DNA from: CAZTHM01 sp041946825
GTDB taxonomy: Bacteria; Acidobacteriota; Terriglobia; UBA7540
Reading direction: 5' to 3'
Assembly (NCBI GenBank): GCA_041946825.1
Contig: JBHGBD010000002.1
Coordinates: 186,001 to 250,000, forward strand
Length of the DNA: 64,000 bases
This document shows, piece by piece, positions 49,365 through 58,121 of this stretch. Every line of letters starts with the position of its first letter. The stretch's first letter is position 1. A program made the translations under genes and the position numbers. Under the pieces are notes generated by a model. The model was not told the origin of the DNA. It searched no databases and saw nothing but the letters and a program-made list of their open reading frames with translations.

Positions 49365-52022
49365 ATGGGCGGACAAGCCGTACAAGAATCGTATCGGACG
49401 CTGCCCGCGGCGAAGGGCCGGGTGGAGATGAAACCTCTTCCCGCCCGGCGAGCGCCGGAGTCCACGCACGCGGCGCGGTGGGCGGCGATTCGGAATTGCG
49501 CCCTGGCGGTTTTCCTCGCGCTCCCCGTGATTGGCTACCTGATTCCCGGGATCGCGGGGCGCGCGGTCTGGACGGTTGTTCTGCCGGTCATCCCGCTTTT
49601 CATCGTGCTTGCGGGCTATCACCGCTGGCGCGAGATTTGTCCTCTCGCCTGGTTCTCGCAACTCGCGGCGCGCCTGGGGCGTCCCGGCGAGCGGCGCGGG
49701 GCGGCGTGGTTGCAGGCGAACTATTACTTTGTCGCCTTCGGCGTATTCTTCTTTTCCCTCTGGCTGCGCCTGATTGCCACCAACGGCCACGGGCCGGCGC
49801 TGGCGACTTTTCTGCTGGCGCTGTCGCTGGCCGCTTTCCTCTATGGCGCCCTATACACCGGCAAGACCTGGTGCAACTACATCTGCCCCGTCTCGTTTAT
49901 CGAGAAGATCTACACCGAGCCGCGCGGCATCCGCCCCATCTCCAACTCGCAATGCCCGAAATGCACCGCCTGCAAGCCCGCCTGTCCGGACATCAACGAA
50001 GAGAATGGCTACTGGAAGGAAATCCTCTCCGCCCCCAAGCGGCTGGTCTATTTCGCGTTTCCGGGCCTGGTGTTCAGTTTCTATTTCTATTACTACCTCC
50101 AGGCGGGGACGTGGCACTACTACTTCAGCGGCGCGTGGACAAACGAGCCGGAAGTGCTGCGCACAGCGCTCTTGCCGGGGTATGACCCCGCGACGGCGGG
50201 CTTCTTCTTTCTGCCCGCGATGCCGCGCGCGGCGGCGGCGCTTATCACTTTGGCCGTGGGGGCGCTGGGGAGCGTCATTCTCTTCACCCTGGCCGAGCGC
50301 GTGGTGGGCGCGCGACTGCAGAGGCGCGGCGTCGGCATGGACGAAGCCGGCATCCGGCACATTATGTTCACGGCCGCGGCGTTCACGGCCTTTATCGCTT
50401 TCTACAGCTTCGCCGGCGCCCCGACGATCCGTCTGCTGGCCGGCGCGCCGCACCTTTTCGAAATCCTGGTAGTGGTCACGGCGACGATTGTGCTGGCTCG
50501 CCGCTTTACGCGCCAGCAACGCGCCTTTGCCGAGGAAACCCTGGCGCGCCAGATCATCCGCCGCTGGAAGTGGGCCGACGTCGAACCGCCCAAGGACCTG
50601 CACGAAGCCTTCCTTATTCATCAGATCCGTTCGCAGACGCTTGCCAGCGGGCACGCGCGGCTCCTGGAGATCTACAAGGAGTCGGTGCGCGAAGCGGTGG
50701 CGAGCGGTTTCGTCAGCCGCGCCGAAGTGCAGCGCCTGGAGTCGCTGCGCAACCAGCTGCAAATCACCCAGGCCGATCACGAAAAGGTCATGGCCGACCT
50801 CGACGAGGAAGAGCGCGCGCGCATCGCCAATCCCGCCCTCCAGGTCTCGGCCGAGAAGCGGTTGCAACTCGACTCCTACACGCGCGCCCTCGAGAGCTAT
50901 CTCGAGCGCGTGTCGCAGGCCGCCGGCGCGCCTGACGACAGCTTCATCCGCCATTTGCGCCAGGAGTACGCCGTCACTTCGGAGGAGCACGGCGCCGTGC
51001 TTGACGAGTTGCTGGGCAAGGGGCAGGGCATGACTCCGCACGTGGCGAAGGCCCTGGGAGTGATGGAGGATGCGGCGCGCACGCTGCAATTCCTCCACGC
51101 CGAGCGCACGCCGGCGGGGGACTTTCTCGCCGACGCGCTGGAACGCCGCCGCGCCCGCGCCGCCGACGGGCTGATGCGCGGGTTCGGCTGCGCTCCCGAT
51201 GACGAGAGAAACCACGCTCTGCGCGACGGGCTGCTCTCAGACGACGAGTCAGCGCGCGAGGCGGCGGTCGAAACCTTGGGCGCGAGTGTGGCGAAGGCCA
51301 TCGGGGCGCGCCTGCGGGATGCCCGGCGCGCCGCGGCCCAAGTGGCGCAGACGCGCGCGACACTCGCCGAGGCAGTGGGCGCGCACCTCGAGAGCGTCGA
51401 CCCCTACGTGCGCGCCGCGGCGCTTTACGTCCTCAACGAGCGTGCCGGCGTGGGCGAAGAGACACTGACCAACCTGATCCGCGACGAGCATGAGGTCGTC
51501 CGCGAAACCGCGCTGTGCCTGCTGTTTCGCTCCAAGCAACTCGAGACGCGCGAGGAGACGGGCCTCGTCACCCTGGAACGAATGATGGCGCTGCGCGCCG
51601 TGCCACTGTTCTCCTCGCTCGCGCCCGAGGACCTCTCGAGTCTCGCCCGCGCCAGCCTCGAAAAAGCCTTCGCCGCGGGCGAAGCGCTCTGCGTGGAAGG
51701 CGAGCCCGGCGACGAAGTCTTTATTCTGCTCTCGGGAGATGTGAAGGTTTTTCGGCAGATTGGCGACGAACAGAAACTGGTGGGCGGCGAGAAGGCCGGG
51801 GGATTTATCGGCGAGATGGCCGTCCTTGATCCCGCGCCGCGCGCCGCTAGCGTCCTCGCCGGCGATGGGGGCACGCGCGCCCTCTGCCTGGCAGGCGGGA
51901 CTTTTCGCGATGTGCTGGGCGCCAATCAGTCGGTCACGCACGGCGTCATCCGCGCCCTCGTGGCCCGCATCCGCGGCCCGCAACCCCCTCCCCGCCCGGC
52001 CGCTACATCCCGCCCTCGATGA
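49365..52022 (+). CDS. FixG/NapH-like iron-sulfur membrane protein fused to a cyclic-nucleotide-binding domain
   Basis: An 885-residue protein. Residues 1-470 hold at least six membrane helices and the polyferredoxin elements of the NapH/NosR/FixG group: ICPLAW (91-96), TWCNYICPVSF (168-178) and QCPKCTACKPACPDI (196-210, four cysteines for a 4Fe-4S cluster). A long helical middle (about 430-735) has Ala/Glu/Arg-rich, HEAT-like character (EAVGAHLESVDPYVRAAALYVLNERAG). Residues about 741-870 are a cNMP-binding beta-barrel: SSLAPEDLSSL, EGEPGDEVFILLSGDVKVF, FIGEMAVLDPAPRAASV, with the conserved GE...PRAAS phosphate loop. It could couple a redox chain in the membrane to a nucleotide signal. Start at ATG 49365. 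Confidence 0.82.
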   Translation: MGGQAVQESYRTLPAAKGRVEMKPLPARRAPESTHAARWAAIRNCALAVFLALPVIGYLIPGIAGRAVWTVVLPVIPLFIVLAGYHRWREICPLAWFSQLAARLGRPGERRGAAWLQANYYFVAFGVFFFSLWLRLIATNGHGPALATFLLALSLAAFLYGALYTGKTWCNYICPVSFIEKIYTEPRGIRPISNSQCPKCTACKPACPDINEENGYWKEILSAPKRLVYFAFPGLVFSFYFYYYLQAGTWHYYFSGAWTNEPEVLRTALLPGYDPATAGFFFLPAMPRAAAALITLAVGALGSVILFTLAERVVGARLQRRGVGMDEAGIRHIMFTAAAFTAFIAFYSFAGAPTIRLLAGAPHLFEILVVVTATIVLARRFTRQQRAFAEETLARQIIRRWKWADVEPPKDLHEAFLIHQIRSQTLASGHARLLEIYKESVREAVASGFVSRAEVQRLESLRNQLQITQADHEKVMADLDEEERARIANPALQVSAEKRLQLDSYTRALESYLERVSQAAGAPDDSFIRHLRQEYAVTSEEHGAVLDELLGKGQGMTPHVAKALGVMEDAARTLQFLHAERTPAGDFLADALERRRARAADGLMRGFGCAPDDERNHALRDGLLSDDESAREAAVETLGASVAKAIGARLRDARRAAAQVAQTRATLAEAVGAHLESVDPYVRAAALYVLNERAGVGEETLTNLIRDEHEVVRETALCLLFRSKQLETREETGLVTLERMMALRAVPLFSSLAPEDLSSLARASLEKAFAAGEALCVEGEPGDEVFILLSGDVKVFRQIGDEQKLVGGEKAGGFIGEMAVLDPAPRAASVLAGDGGTRALCLAGGTFRDVLGANQSVTHGVIRALVARIRGPQPPPRPAATSRPR

Positions 52023-52150
52023 CTTTGCGTTCCTCTTCCGCGATTCCGTACAGCTCGTAGACGCGCTCGTCGGTTTCGGCGTCCGTCGCGGCGATGTCGC
52101 ACTCCAGGGGTTGAGTTTGGACAGCGGGGGGTTGACGGTTCTTATTCAGT
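52003..52150 (-). pseudogene. C-terminal remnant, probably of a DNA methyltransferase
   Basis: On the minus strand an open stretch ends at TAG (52003-52005) and translates to ...ECDIAATDAETDERVY, ELYGIAEEERKVIEGGM. The VYELYG..EEE..VIEG ending is what I associate with the C-termini of large site-specific DNA methyltransferases. No start or catalytic domain precedes it, and it runs into the CopG gene in another frame. It overlaps the last 20 bases of the iron-sulfur gene on the other strand. Confidence 0.5.
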
Positions 52151-52151
52151 T

Positions 52152-52424
52152 TTATCTGGAAGTGCGAAGCCTTCGACGGAGGAGCTCGTTAGTCAAGTAA
52201 CCGACCGAAACGCCCCGTCGCCGAGCCCGTGTGCGCAGACCCTCCACGACATCCGGCGCGATCGGGATTTCGTAGTGCCGGTGGCGGAGCTTGGCGACCA
52301 CTTTCACCGTCCGGAAGGAGTCAGCATAGTGGGTCGTGTCGTGGGTGTCCCAAAAATCTGCCGCCTCCCGGTAACTCGCGAATTCTTCCGGGATTGGATC
52401 AACGGTTTTCCTTTTGCTTTTCAT
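52152..52424 (-). CDS. CopG-like antitoxin (BrnT partner)
   Basis: A 90-residue protein of the type II CopG/BrnA-like antitoxins. SYREAADFWDTHDTTHYADSF is the toxin-contacting region usual for the CopG antitoxin family, and the C-terminus YEIPIAPDVVEGLRTRARRRGVSVGYLTNELLRRRL is a ribbon-helix-helix DNA-binding unit. It overlaps the toxin gene by 26 bases and follows it, the order typical of brnTA loci. It would bind the toxin and repress the operon. Confidence 0.78.
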   Translation of the reverse strand: MKSKRKTVDPIPEEFASYREAADFWDTHDTTHYADSFRTVKVVAKLRHRHYEIPIAPDVVEGLRTRARRRGVSVGYLTNELLRRRLRTSR

Positions 52425-52629
52425 AATAGCTGCGCTCGGCCCGGGTCATTTCACGGGCGGTTATGGGCAGCACGGCGCTCCCTGGCTTCCGGACAAAGAA
52501 GACAACCAGACAACGACCTGCTTGTGTCTGCCCAAAGGCAACGTACAAATGTTCGCCCTTCACGCGTCCCTTTTCCGCCCAGCGAACATGCGGCCGGGAG
52601 AATAAAACCTCCTCAACCTCCTCGATCAT
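52399..52629 (-). CDS. BrnT-family toxin, probably 5'-truncated
   Basis: A 76-residue product. EEVEEVLFSRPHVRWAEKGRVKGEHLYVAFGQTQAGRCLVVFFVRKPG and ITAREMTRAERSYYEKQ match BrnT, a RelE-like ribonuclease. The family normally opens about 15 residues earlier with a Trp-bearing strand and an IAKHGV-like element; here IAAKHGIM can be read upstream in frame, but no start codon precedes it, and the DNA beyond belongs to a methyltransferase-like frame. The first ATG (52629) lacks a ribosome binding site. It may be made by reinitiation after the 34-codon fragment that ends just inside it, or be inactive. Confidence 0.6.
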   Translation of the reverse strand: MIEEVEEVLFSRPHVRWAEKGRVKGEHLYVAFGQTQAGRCLVVFFVRKPGSAVLPITAREMTRAERSYYEKQKENR

Positions 52630-52639
52630 TATGCCATGC

Positions 52640-52717
52640 TTCGCCGCAATAGATGACGCGCGTATCGACCGGCGCCGAAGGCTTGCCCGCCTTTTTCTCT
52701 GTTGTCTCCGCGGCCAT
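52640..52717 (-). pseudogene. N-terminal remnant of a site-specific DNA methyltransferase
   Basis: ATG at 52717 reads AAETTEKKAGKPSAP then VDTRVIYCGE. The KPxAPVDTRVIYCGD start is what I know from site-specific DNA methyltransferases (N-4/N-6 family), where NLEQL and the DPPF block should follow. Here similarity stops after about 26 residues and the frame ends at 52613 inside the BrnT gene. With the C-terminal remnant at 52003-52150 this suggests a methyltransferase gene whose middle was lost and replaced by the toxin-antitoxin pair. Confidence 0.55.
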
Positions 52718-53151
52718 AATTGCGGCCTAGGTTACACCAATCGGCAACGCGGGTCTATGCCCGCTGTAGCGTCAAACCAGGTTCGACGGTGCGGCGATGA
52801 CACCGCGCCGCGACAGAACGCCGCCACGGGCAGGCGCCGGCGATCCCTCCCCGCGTCGCGCCGGACTCCGCCCGGGCGTCCGGGAGGCAGCGCTCCGGCG
52901 CGAACGGTAGGCGGGCAAATGTAGCCTATTATGTTATACCAGCGTCGAGACAGGAGGCCGCGATGCCGCCCCCGGGCGGCCCAAATTCCTTGGATAGATG
53001 GTTTCCCGCGGCCGGGCTTGCGGTCGCCACCCGAGGCCTCCCTCGATTCCGAGCTAACCATCTTATTGTCAGCATGTTACAAGCATATCCCGGAGTCGGC
53101 CCGGAGGGGGGCGGCCCGGCCGCCCCAGGCTTTTTTGAGCCGAGCGACCCA
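52718..53151. other. Intergenic region downstream of the histidine kinase
   Basis: GC-rich, with no gene that I can defend. A 72-codon frame starts at 52963 after AGGAGG, but its composition is not protein-like and it runs into the kinase gene. No family features on either strand. Confidence 0.4.
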
Positions 53152-56100
53152 TCACGGAATTGCGGAAGGCGGCCCGGCTAGCTCCGCCAGGCTCACACGA
53201 AGCTGTTCGATACCGGCGCTCAGTTCTGCGAAAGCCTCCCCCGCCCCACTCCATTCTTGTTGCAGGCCCATGTCTTCAAGCCGGTCCGCCGCCTGCTGAG
53301 CCCGCGGAGCGGAGAAGTTGATAATCGATCCCTTCAGCTTGTGTGCGGCGGCTGCCAGGCCCGGCGCGTCGCGGCGCTCCAGGGATTCCGAAATCGAGGA
53401 CATGAGAAGCGGCGACTCCCGGAGGAATAAGCCGGCGATTTCGGCCAGCAAATCATGGTCGCCATCCAGGCCGGCGAGCGCTGCGTCGCGGTCAAAGGAA
53501 GGCTCGCTCTGCCGCATCGTCAACTCACTACCCGGAGATTCGCGCGCCTCCGTCGCCCGCCCGAAGCGCGCGGCAAAATGGAAGGTGCTGCCCTGGCCGG
53601 GCTCGCTTTCGACCCAGATCCGGCCACCCATCAACTCGACCAGTTCGCGCGAAATGGCCAGACCCAGGCCGGTGCCGCCATACTTGCGGGTCGTCGAGCC
53701 GTCAGCCTGAACGAACGATTCGAAGATGACCTGCTGTTTCTCTTTGGCGATTCCAATTCCCGTGTCGGCGACGGAAAAGTGCAGCCAGACGTCTTGCGGG
53801 GTTTGGGATTCACAGTCAACCCTCAGCGACACGCCCCCGCGCTCGGTGAACTTGATGGCATTGCCAAGGAGATTGACCACGACTTGCCGCAGCCGGTCGG
53901 GGTCGCCGACGAGAAGTCGTGGCACCTCGGGAGCGATGCTGGGACAAAGGCCCAGCCCCTTCTGCCGGGCGCGTGCGGCGAGGATCGCCAACGTGGTCTC
54001 CAGGCTGTGGCGGAGGTCGAACTCCACCAGGTCCAGGTCCAGTTTGCCGGCCTCTATTTTGGAGAAGTCGAGGATATCGTCGATCAAACTCAGGAGCGAG
54101 TTGGCCGACGACTCCAGCATGCGCAGGCACTCGAGCTGCTCGTAATTTAACGGCGTCCCCTGAAGCAGGCTGACCACGCCGATGATTCCGTTGAGGGGGG
54201 TACGAATCTCATGGCTCACGTTTGCCAGGAAGATACTTTTGGCGCGTGTCGCCGCTTCCGCGGCGTCCTTGGCTTTCTGCAACTCGCGCTCGGCCTGTTT
54301 ACGCCTGGTCACATCTTCCATGACCGCAAGAAAATGCGTGATGGCCCCTGCCGCATTCCTAACCGGCGTGATGGAGGCCGACTCCCAATACAGTTCCCCG
54401 TTCTTCTTGCGGTTGTGGAAGTCTCCTCGCCACTCGCGGCCGGAAGTGATCGCCCTCCACAGCTCACCGTAAACCTCGGGCGGCGTCTCGCCCGACTTCA
54501 GGATGCTGGGTTTCTTCCCGACAGCCTCTTCCAATGAATAGCCCGTCAAGCGCGTGAACTCGGGATTGACATATTCAATGTGGCCATCGATGTCGGTAAT
54601 GAGAACGCAAGACGGACTTTGCTCGACCGCTTGCGACAGCTTGCGAAGCTGCTCTTCGGCCCGCCTCCGCTCGGTAATATCCTCAACGATGCCATCGTAG
54701 TAAAGGACATGGCCATTGAAGGCGCGAACCGCGATGGCGCTCTCCCGTACATGTATCACCGACCCATCGCGTCTTTTCCAGGATGCTTCCAATCCCCGGA
54801 ATTGACCGTGGCCCTCGACCTGCCGCTTGAAATCGGTGCGGCGGTAACTCGGCTCGAAACCTTCCTCTTCGAGATTTCGGCTTTCCAGTTCCGCAACAGA
54901 GGTGTAACCCAACATCTTGACCAGAGCGGGATTGGCCATAAGGATCTTTCCTTCCGGGGTGGTGCGGTAAATCCCTATGGGGGAATTCTCGACGAGACTC
55001 CGGAACCGCTCTTCGCTTTCCCGCAGGGCCGCTTCCGCCCGTTTGCGCTCGGTGATGTCGCGCGCGATTCCCTGGACGGCCACCGGATAAGACCCGGAGT
55101 AAATGGGCCGGAGGCTCACTTCCAACGGTCGGAGTTGGCCGCTCTTGGCTACGATTTCGATCTCGGTGGCCCTCGGCTGCGGGAGTCCGGATTTGACGGT
55201 CTGATCGAGCTGCGCTCGATACTGCGGTGCCACCCACTCCAGGAAATTCTGCCCAATCGCCTCGGGGCGCGAGTAGCCCGTGATTGTCTCCCCTGCCAGA
55301 TTCAACGCGGTGAGGTGGCCGCGCAAGCCACAGGTAAAAACCATGTCATTGGCGTTCTCAAAGAGTTCGTGATAGCGGTGGCGCAGGGCAGATTCCCTTT
55401 GACCCCACTCGCGGATCGTCGCGGTCTGCTCGAAGACGCGGCGGCGGAGCAGGGCCGCCCATCCCAGCGCGGTCAGAATCAGCGCGGCCATTACCCCCAG
55501 CCCCACCAGAGCGTGGCGCAGCGTCCACCAGGGCGGACGCTCCAACACCACGACGTCCGCGGGTGTGCGCAGAAGGACCCGGAATCCGCGCGCCTGCCGC
55601 TTATCGTCGGCCTGCACCGAGCATACCCCGGTCACTCGCAGCCGGCTGCCACGCGGAAGCGCTGCAAGGGCGCCGAAAGCACCCGGCCATTGCAGATAGG
55701 CATCGAAAATGACCTCTTGGAATTGCAGGATAACGTTCGCCCCAGTTCGCTCCGGGGAGACACCTACCAGGCGCCCCTCCACGCTCACGAGGGCATTGTC
55801 ATAACCTCCCGCTGTTGCCCCGGTTGCCGCGACTCTGGTTGGGGGCGGCGGCGTGCCCCACGCGATTTTTCGCGCCACCGCATCCTCCAGGACGGGCGAA
55901 AAATCTCCAAGAGACGGATAGCCCAGGATATCGACGCGATCGCCGGGTTGGAAAATTCCTCCTTCGGCCAGCTTGACGGAGATGCTGTCCGTGTCATCGG
56001 TGACAAACAGCCGGCTGTCCGGTCTTTGCAGGGTAACCACTCCCTGCGCGCGGACGCGATGATCGGAAGCGCCCTCGGGCGTGAAGCGCAACAGGCTGCT

Positions 56101-56871
56101 GAAAGAGCGCACCGGAAGCGCCCAGGGGTTGGGAGGCTCCTCCTCAATCCGAACCTGCTCCAGGCTCGGGACGTGAAGCCGTACGCCAAGCATCTTGTTT
56201 TTGTCGTTGAAAATCGCCCCGCAAGCGCCCCTCGCCTTTACTCGCGCATCGACTAGCCGCTCTGGCTTCAAGGGGTGCGTGGTAAGGACGTAGGTCCTGA
56301 CGCGCCCGCCGCTTACGGCGAGGTCGAGCACCAAGTATTCGTCCTGCATAGCCGCCTGCCTGACGATTCCGTCGACTTCCACCCACTGGCTGTCTTCCGA
56401 AGTAGAAGCGAGCCGGTCAAATGAAACCTGCTTGGGAGTTGGAAGTGACCCTCTCCCCAGTACTCGGATGCTCGGCCGGATGATTTCAGGCGCGAAATCC
56501 ACGAAAGCCGTGAAGCCTCGAATTTCGACCAGGTCTCCAGCCTCCAGGCCAAGTTTCATTCCCGCCGTGTCCACCCAAATTCCAGCAGTTGAATCCTGAA
56601 TGAAGAGGTCTTCGCCTTCCACGCTGTCGCTATGGTAAAACGTCACGACGGCGCGCAGCCGCACGGGGTACCCCAGTGCCGCTTTCTCCCGCGTGAGGGT
56701 CCGAACCTGCGCGGCGCTGGTGAGCGTAGGAAGGTTGACGGATGCGGCGACTTCCTGGCCAGGCAAGCCGTCAGCCACGATCAAGGCGGAGAATGCCAGA
56801 AAGGAAACCAGGGCCCTTTGCACGGTCTCTTGACCAAGAGGAATCCGGCCGCGTCGAATGAGACGCCCCAT
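53152..56871 (-). CDS. Hybrid-type sensor histidine kinase with OB-like sensor, three PAS, HisKA, HATPase and Hpt
   Basis: A 1239-residue membrane kinase. Signal region (about 20-42), then two or three related beta-rich periplasmic units beginning LTSAAQVRTLTREKAALGYPV and DSRLFVTDDTDSISVKL, of OB-like character. A membrane helix (WTLRHALVGLGVMAALILTALGWAALL) leads to PAS1 (ELFENANDMVFT), PAS2 (SLVENSPIGIYRT) and PAS3 (AVEQSPSCVLIT). HisKA has FLANVSHEIRTPLNG (phospho-His), HATPase has NLLGNAIKFTERG, DTGIGI and GGTGLGLAIS, and the C-terminal Hpt has AAAHKLKGS. No receiver domain is inside the protein; the next gene supplies one. Signal unknown. Confidence 0.9.
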   Translation of the reverse strand: MGRLIRRGRIPLGQETVQRALVSFLAFSALIVADGLPGQEVAASVNLPTLTSAAQVRTLTREKAALGYPVRLRAVVTFYHSDSVEGEDLFIQDSTAGIWVDTAGMKLGLEAGDLVEIRGFTAFVDFAPEIIRPSIRVLGRGSLPTPKQVSFDRLASTSEDSQWVEVDGIVRQAAMQDEYLVLDLAVSGGRVRTYVLTTHPLKPERLVDARVKARGACGAIFNDKNKMLGVRLHVPSLEQVRIEEEPPNPWALPVRSFSSLLRFTPEGASDHRVRAQGVVTLQRPDSRLFVTDDTDSISVKLAEGGIFQPGDRVDILGYPSLGDFSPVLEDAVARKIAWGTPPPPTRVAATGATAGGYDNALVSVEGRLVGVSPERTGANVILQFQEVIFDAYLQWPGAFGALAALPRGSRLRVTGVCSVQADDKRQARGFRVLLRTPADVVVLERPPWWTLRHALVGLGVMAALILTALGWAALLRRRVFEQTATIREWGQRESALRHRYHELFENANDMVFTCGLRGHLTALNLAGETITGYSRPEAIGQNFLEWVAPQYRAQLDQTVKSGLPQPRATEIEIVAKSGQLRPLEVSLRPIYSGSYPVAVQGIARDITERKRAEAALRESEERFRSLVENSPIGIYRTTPEGKILMANPALVKMLGYTSVAELESRNLEEEGFEPSYRRTDFKRQVEGHGQFRGLEASWKRRDGSVIHVRESAIAVRAFNGHVLYYDGIVEDITERRRAEEQLRKLSQAVEQSPSCVLITDIDGHIEYVNPEFTRLTGYSLEEAVGKKPSILKSGETPPEVYGELWRAITSGREWRGDFHNRKKNGELYWESASITPVRNAAGAITHFLAVMEDVTRRKQAERELQKAKDAAEAATRAKSIFLANVSHEIRTPLNGIIGVVSLLQGTPLNYEQLECLRMLESSANSLLSLIDDILDFSKIEAGKLDLDLVEFDLRHSLETTLAILAARARQKGLGLCPSIAPEVPRLLVGDPDRLRQVVVNLLGNAIKFTERGGVSLRVDCESQTPQDVWLHFSVADTGIGIAKEKQQVIFESFVQADGSTTRKYGGTGLGLAISRELVELMGGRIWVESEPGQGSTFHFAARFGRATEARESPGSELTMRQSEPSFDRDAALAGLDGDHDLLAEIAGLFLRESPLLMSSISESLERRDAPGLAAAAHKLKGSIINFSAPRAQQAADRLEDMGLQQEWSGAGEAFAELSAGIEQLRVSLAELAGPPSAIP

Positions 56872-57500
56872 CAGTGCTGACCCGGCGCGGGGTGTGCAGC
56901 CCTTAACTGTGGGCTGACAATCTTCTCAAAGCAGTCCGGGCAGATGCCATGAGTGAAGATCGCTTCCGAATGTTCACTGATATAAGCTTCGACTTGCTGC
57001 CAGTAGTTCTGATCATTCCGAATTTTTTTGCAATAAGAACAGATAGGGAGGAGACCCTGAAGGAGCCGCACGCGCCCCGCCGATTCCTCCAACTCCCGGA
57101 CGCGCTGCGCAAGCGAGATCTGAAGCTCCACGACGCGGGCTCCGCCCCGCACGCGAGCGCGCAGCTCCTCGTTGTGGAAGGGCTTGGTGACGTAGTCGTC
57201 CGCTCCGGCCTCCAATCCGCTGACGATGTCGTCACGACTGGTGCGAGCCGTGAGGAGAATGATGTAGGCCGGTGAAGGATGCCCGCCTTCCCTCACCCGG
57301 CGGCAGAGCTCCACTCCCCCTACACCCGGCATCATCCAGTCGAGAATGATGAGGTTGGGCGCCTCCGGCTCCAGAAGGATTTCCCACGCTTTCTCCCCAT
57401 CAGCGACCGCAGCAACCTCGTAGCCCCAACGCGCGAGGAAAGTCTCCACCACACGGCGGGATACCGCATCGTCTTCGGCAAGGAGGACTCTGGTTGACAC
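56871..57500 (-). CDS. Response regulator with C-terminal CxxC...CxxC unit
   Basis: A 209-residue protein. The receiver domain is complete: LLAEDDAVSRR (acidic pair), IILDWMMPGVGG (phospho-Asp in LDWMMP), LTART and DDYVTKPF (Lys). A coiled coil (about 120-145) precedes LLPICSYCKKIRNDQNYWQQVEAYISEHSEAIFTHGICPDCFEK, a small unit with CSYC and CPDC that often follows receivers or PAS domains in environmental bacteria and may bind zinc. No DNA-binding domain is present. Its TGA shares an A with the kinase ATG (TGATG), so the two are co-translated and very probably partners. Confidence 0.9.
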   Translation of the reverse strand: MSTRVLLAEDDAVSRRVVETFLARWGYEVAAVADGEKAWEILLEPEAPNLIILDWMMPGVGGVELCRRVREGGHPSPAYIILLTARTSRDDIVSGLEAGADDYVTKPFHNEELRARVRGGARVVELQISLAQRVRELEESAGRVRLLQGLLPICSYCKKIRNDQNYWQQVEAYISEHSEAIFTHGICPDCFEKIVSPQLRAAHPAPGQH

Positions 57501-57793
57501 GCTGCCTGTGCACCCCCCGGCGATGCGCCAGCTTCCCTCCGGCGGGGTACTTTCATTCCAACCGCCCCACCTGAAGAAGGGATATCGTCTGTTCCGGGGG
57601 AAAACTTAAAGGCGAAATCAGGGGAGACGCGGGGGGGGGGCGAACACAGCTGGGCGCGCATCAGCGTTATTCGGTGTGGCAACAACTGACCAACCAATCC
57701 CACAGAAAATTCGAAGTTCCGCAAATTCGGAATTGAATTCTTACTGCCCTTGTGTATAAATACGCTGACAACGTTGCTGTTGAGGAGGCCTCA
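57501..57793. other. Divergent intergenic region with poly-G run
   Basis: Contains ten consecutive G at 57631-57640 and a good sigma-70-like promoter at 57733-57760 facing right. No open frame in it looks like a gene. Confidence 0.5.
57733..57760 (+). promoter_or_regulatory. Sigma-70-like promoter for the 45-aa gene
   Basis: TTGAAT at 57733-57738 and TATAAA at 57755-57760, 16 bases apart. Transcription would begin near 57767, leaving a short leader before the GAGGAGG and ATG at 57794. Confidence 0.55.
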
Positions 57794-57931
57794 ATGGAAG
57801 GAATCAAGTGGATTATCGGATGCCTATTGTTCATCACGGGCATCGTAGCGTACTTCCCTGTAATCTACATTCGCAAGACCAATAAGCTTCTGAAGACCCT
57901 CGAGCAGATCGAGGTCAACACCCGCAAGTAA
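57794..57931 (+). CDS. 45-aa single-helix membrane peptide
   Basis: ATG at 57794, TAA at 57929-57931. Sequence features: EGIKW, a hydrophobic helix (IIGCLLFITGIVAYFPVIYI), then a basic amphipathic tail (RKTNKLLKTLEQIEVNTRK). A strong TGAGGAGG stands before the ATG and a good promoter upstream. The presence of all three signals makes a real gene likely despite the size. It lies divergent to the response regulator. No family recognised; its form recalls small membrane proteins that bind larger complexes. Confidence 0.65.
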   Translation: MEGIKWIIGCLLFITGIVAYFPVIYIRKTNKLLKTLEQIEVNTRK

Positions 57932-58121
57932 CCAAGCAGGTCAGGCTGAGCATTCGCGTGTCGCGTGGCGGTGCCTCACTGCCGGCAAGAGGTTCTGTGT
58001 CCGCTCAGGCAGTTTGCGTTGCCTGTCCGTGCTCCGCCTGGCCTCATCTTCCACGGACCGTGACGGCTCTAAGTGACTACGGGATACAGGGCTTTCTGTC
58101 TGGGTCAAACGAGGGTGAATC

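Noticed and set aside
52963..53181. A 72-codon plus-strand frame preceded by AGGAGG
   Set aside because: The start signal is good but the product is Pro/Gly/Arg-rich without structure and runs into the kinase 3' end. Not enough to call a gene.
54580..56256. A 558-codon frame opposite the histidine kinase
   Set aside because: The opposite strand carries clear PAS and periplasmic sensor domains; the frame has no domain signs and no ribosome binding site.
57631..57640. Run of ten G
   Set aside because: Might be a phase-variable tract, but it is not within or directly before any coding sequence or promoter element I can identify.
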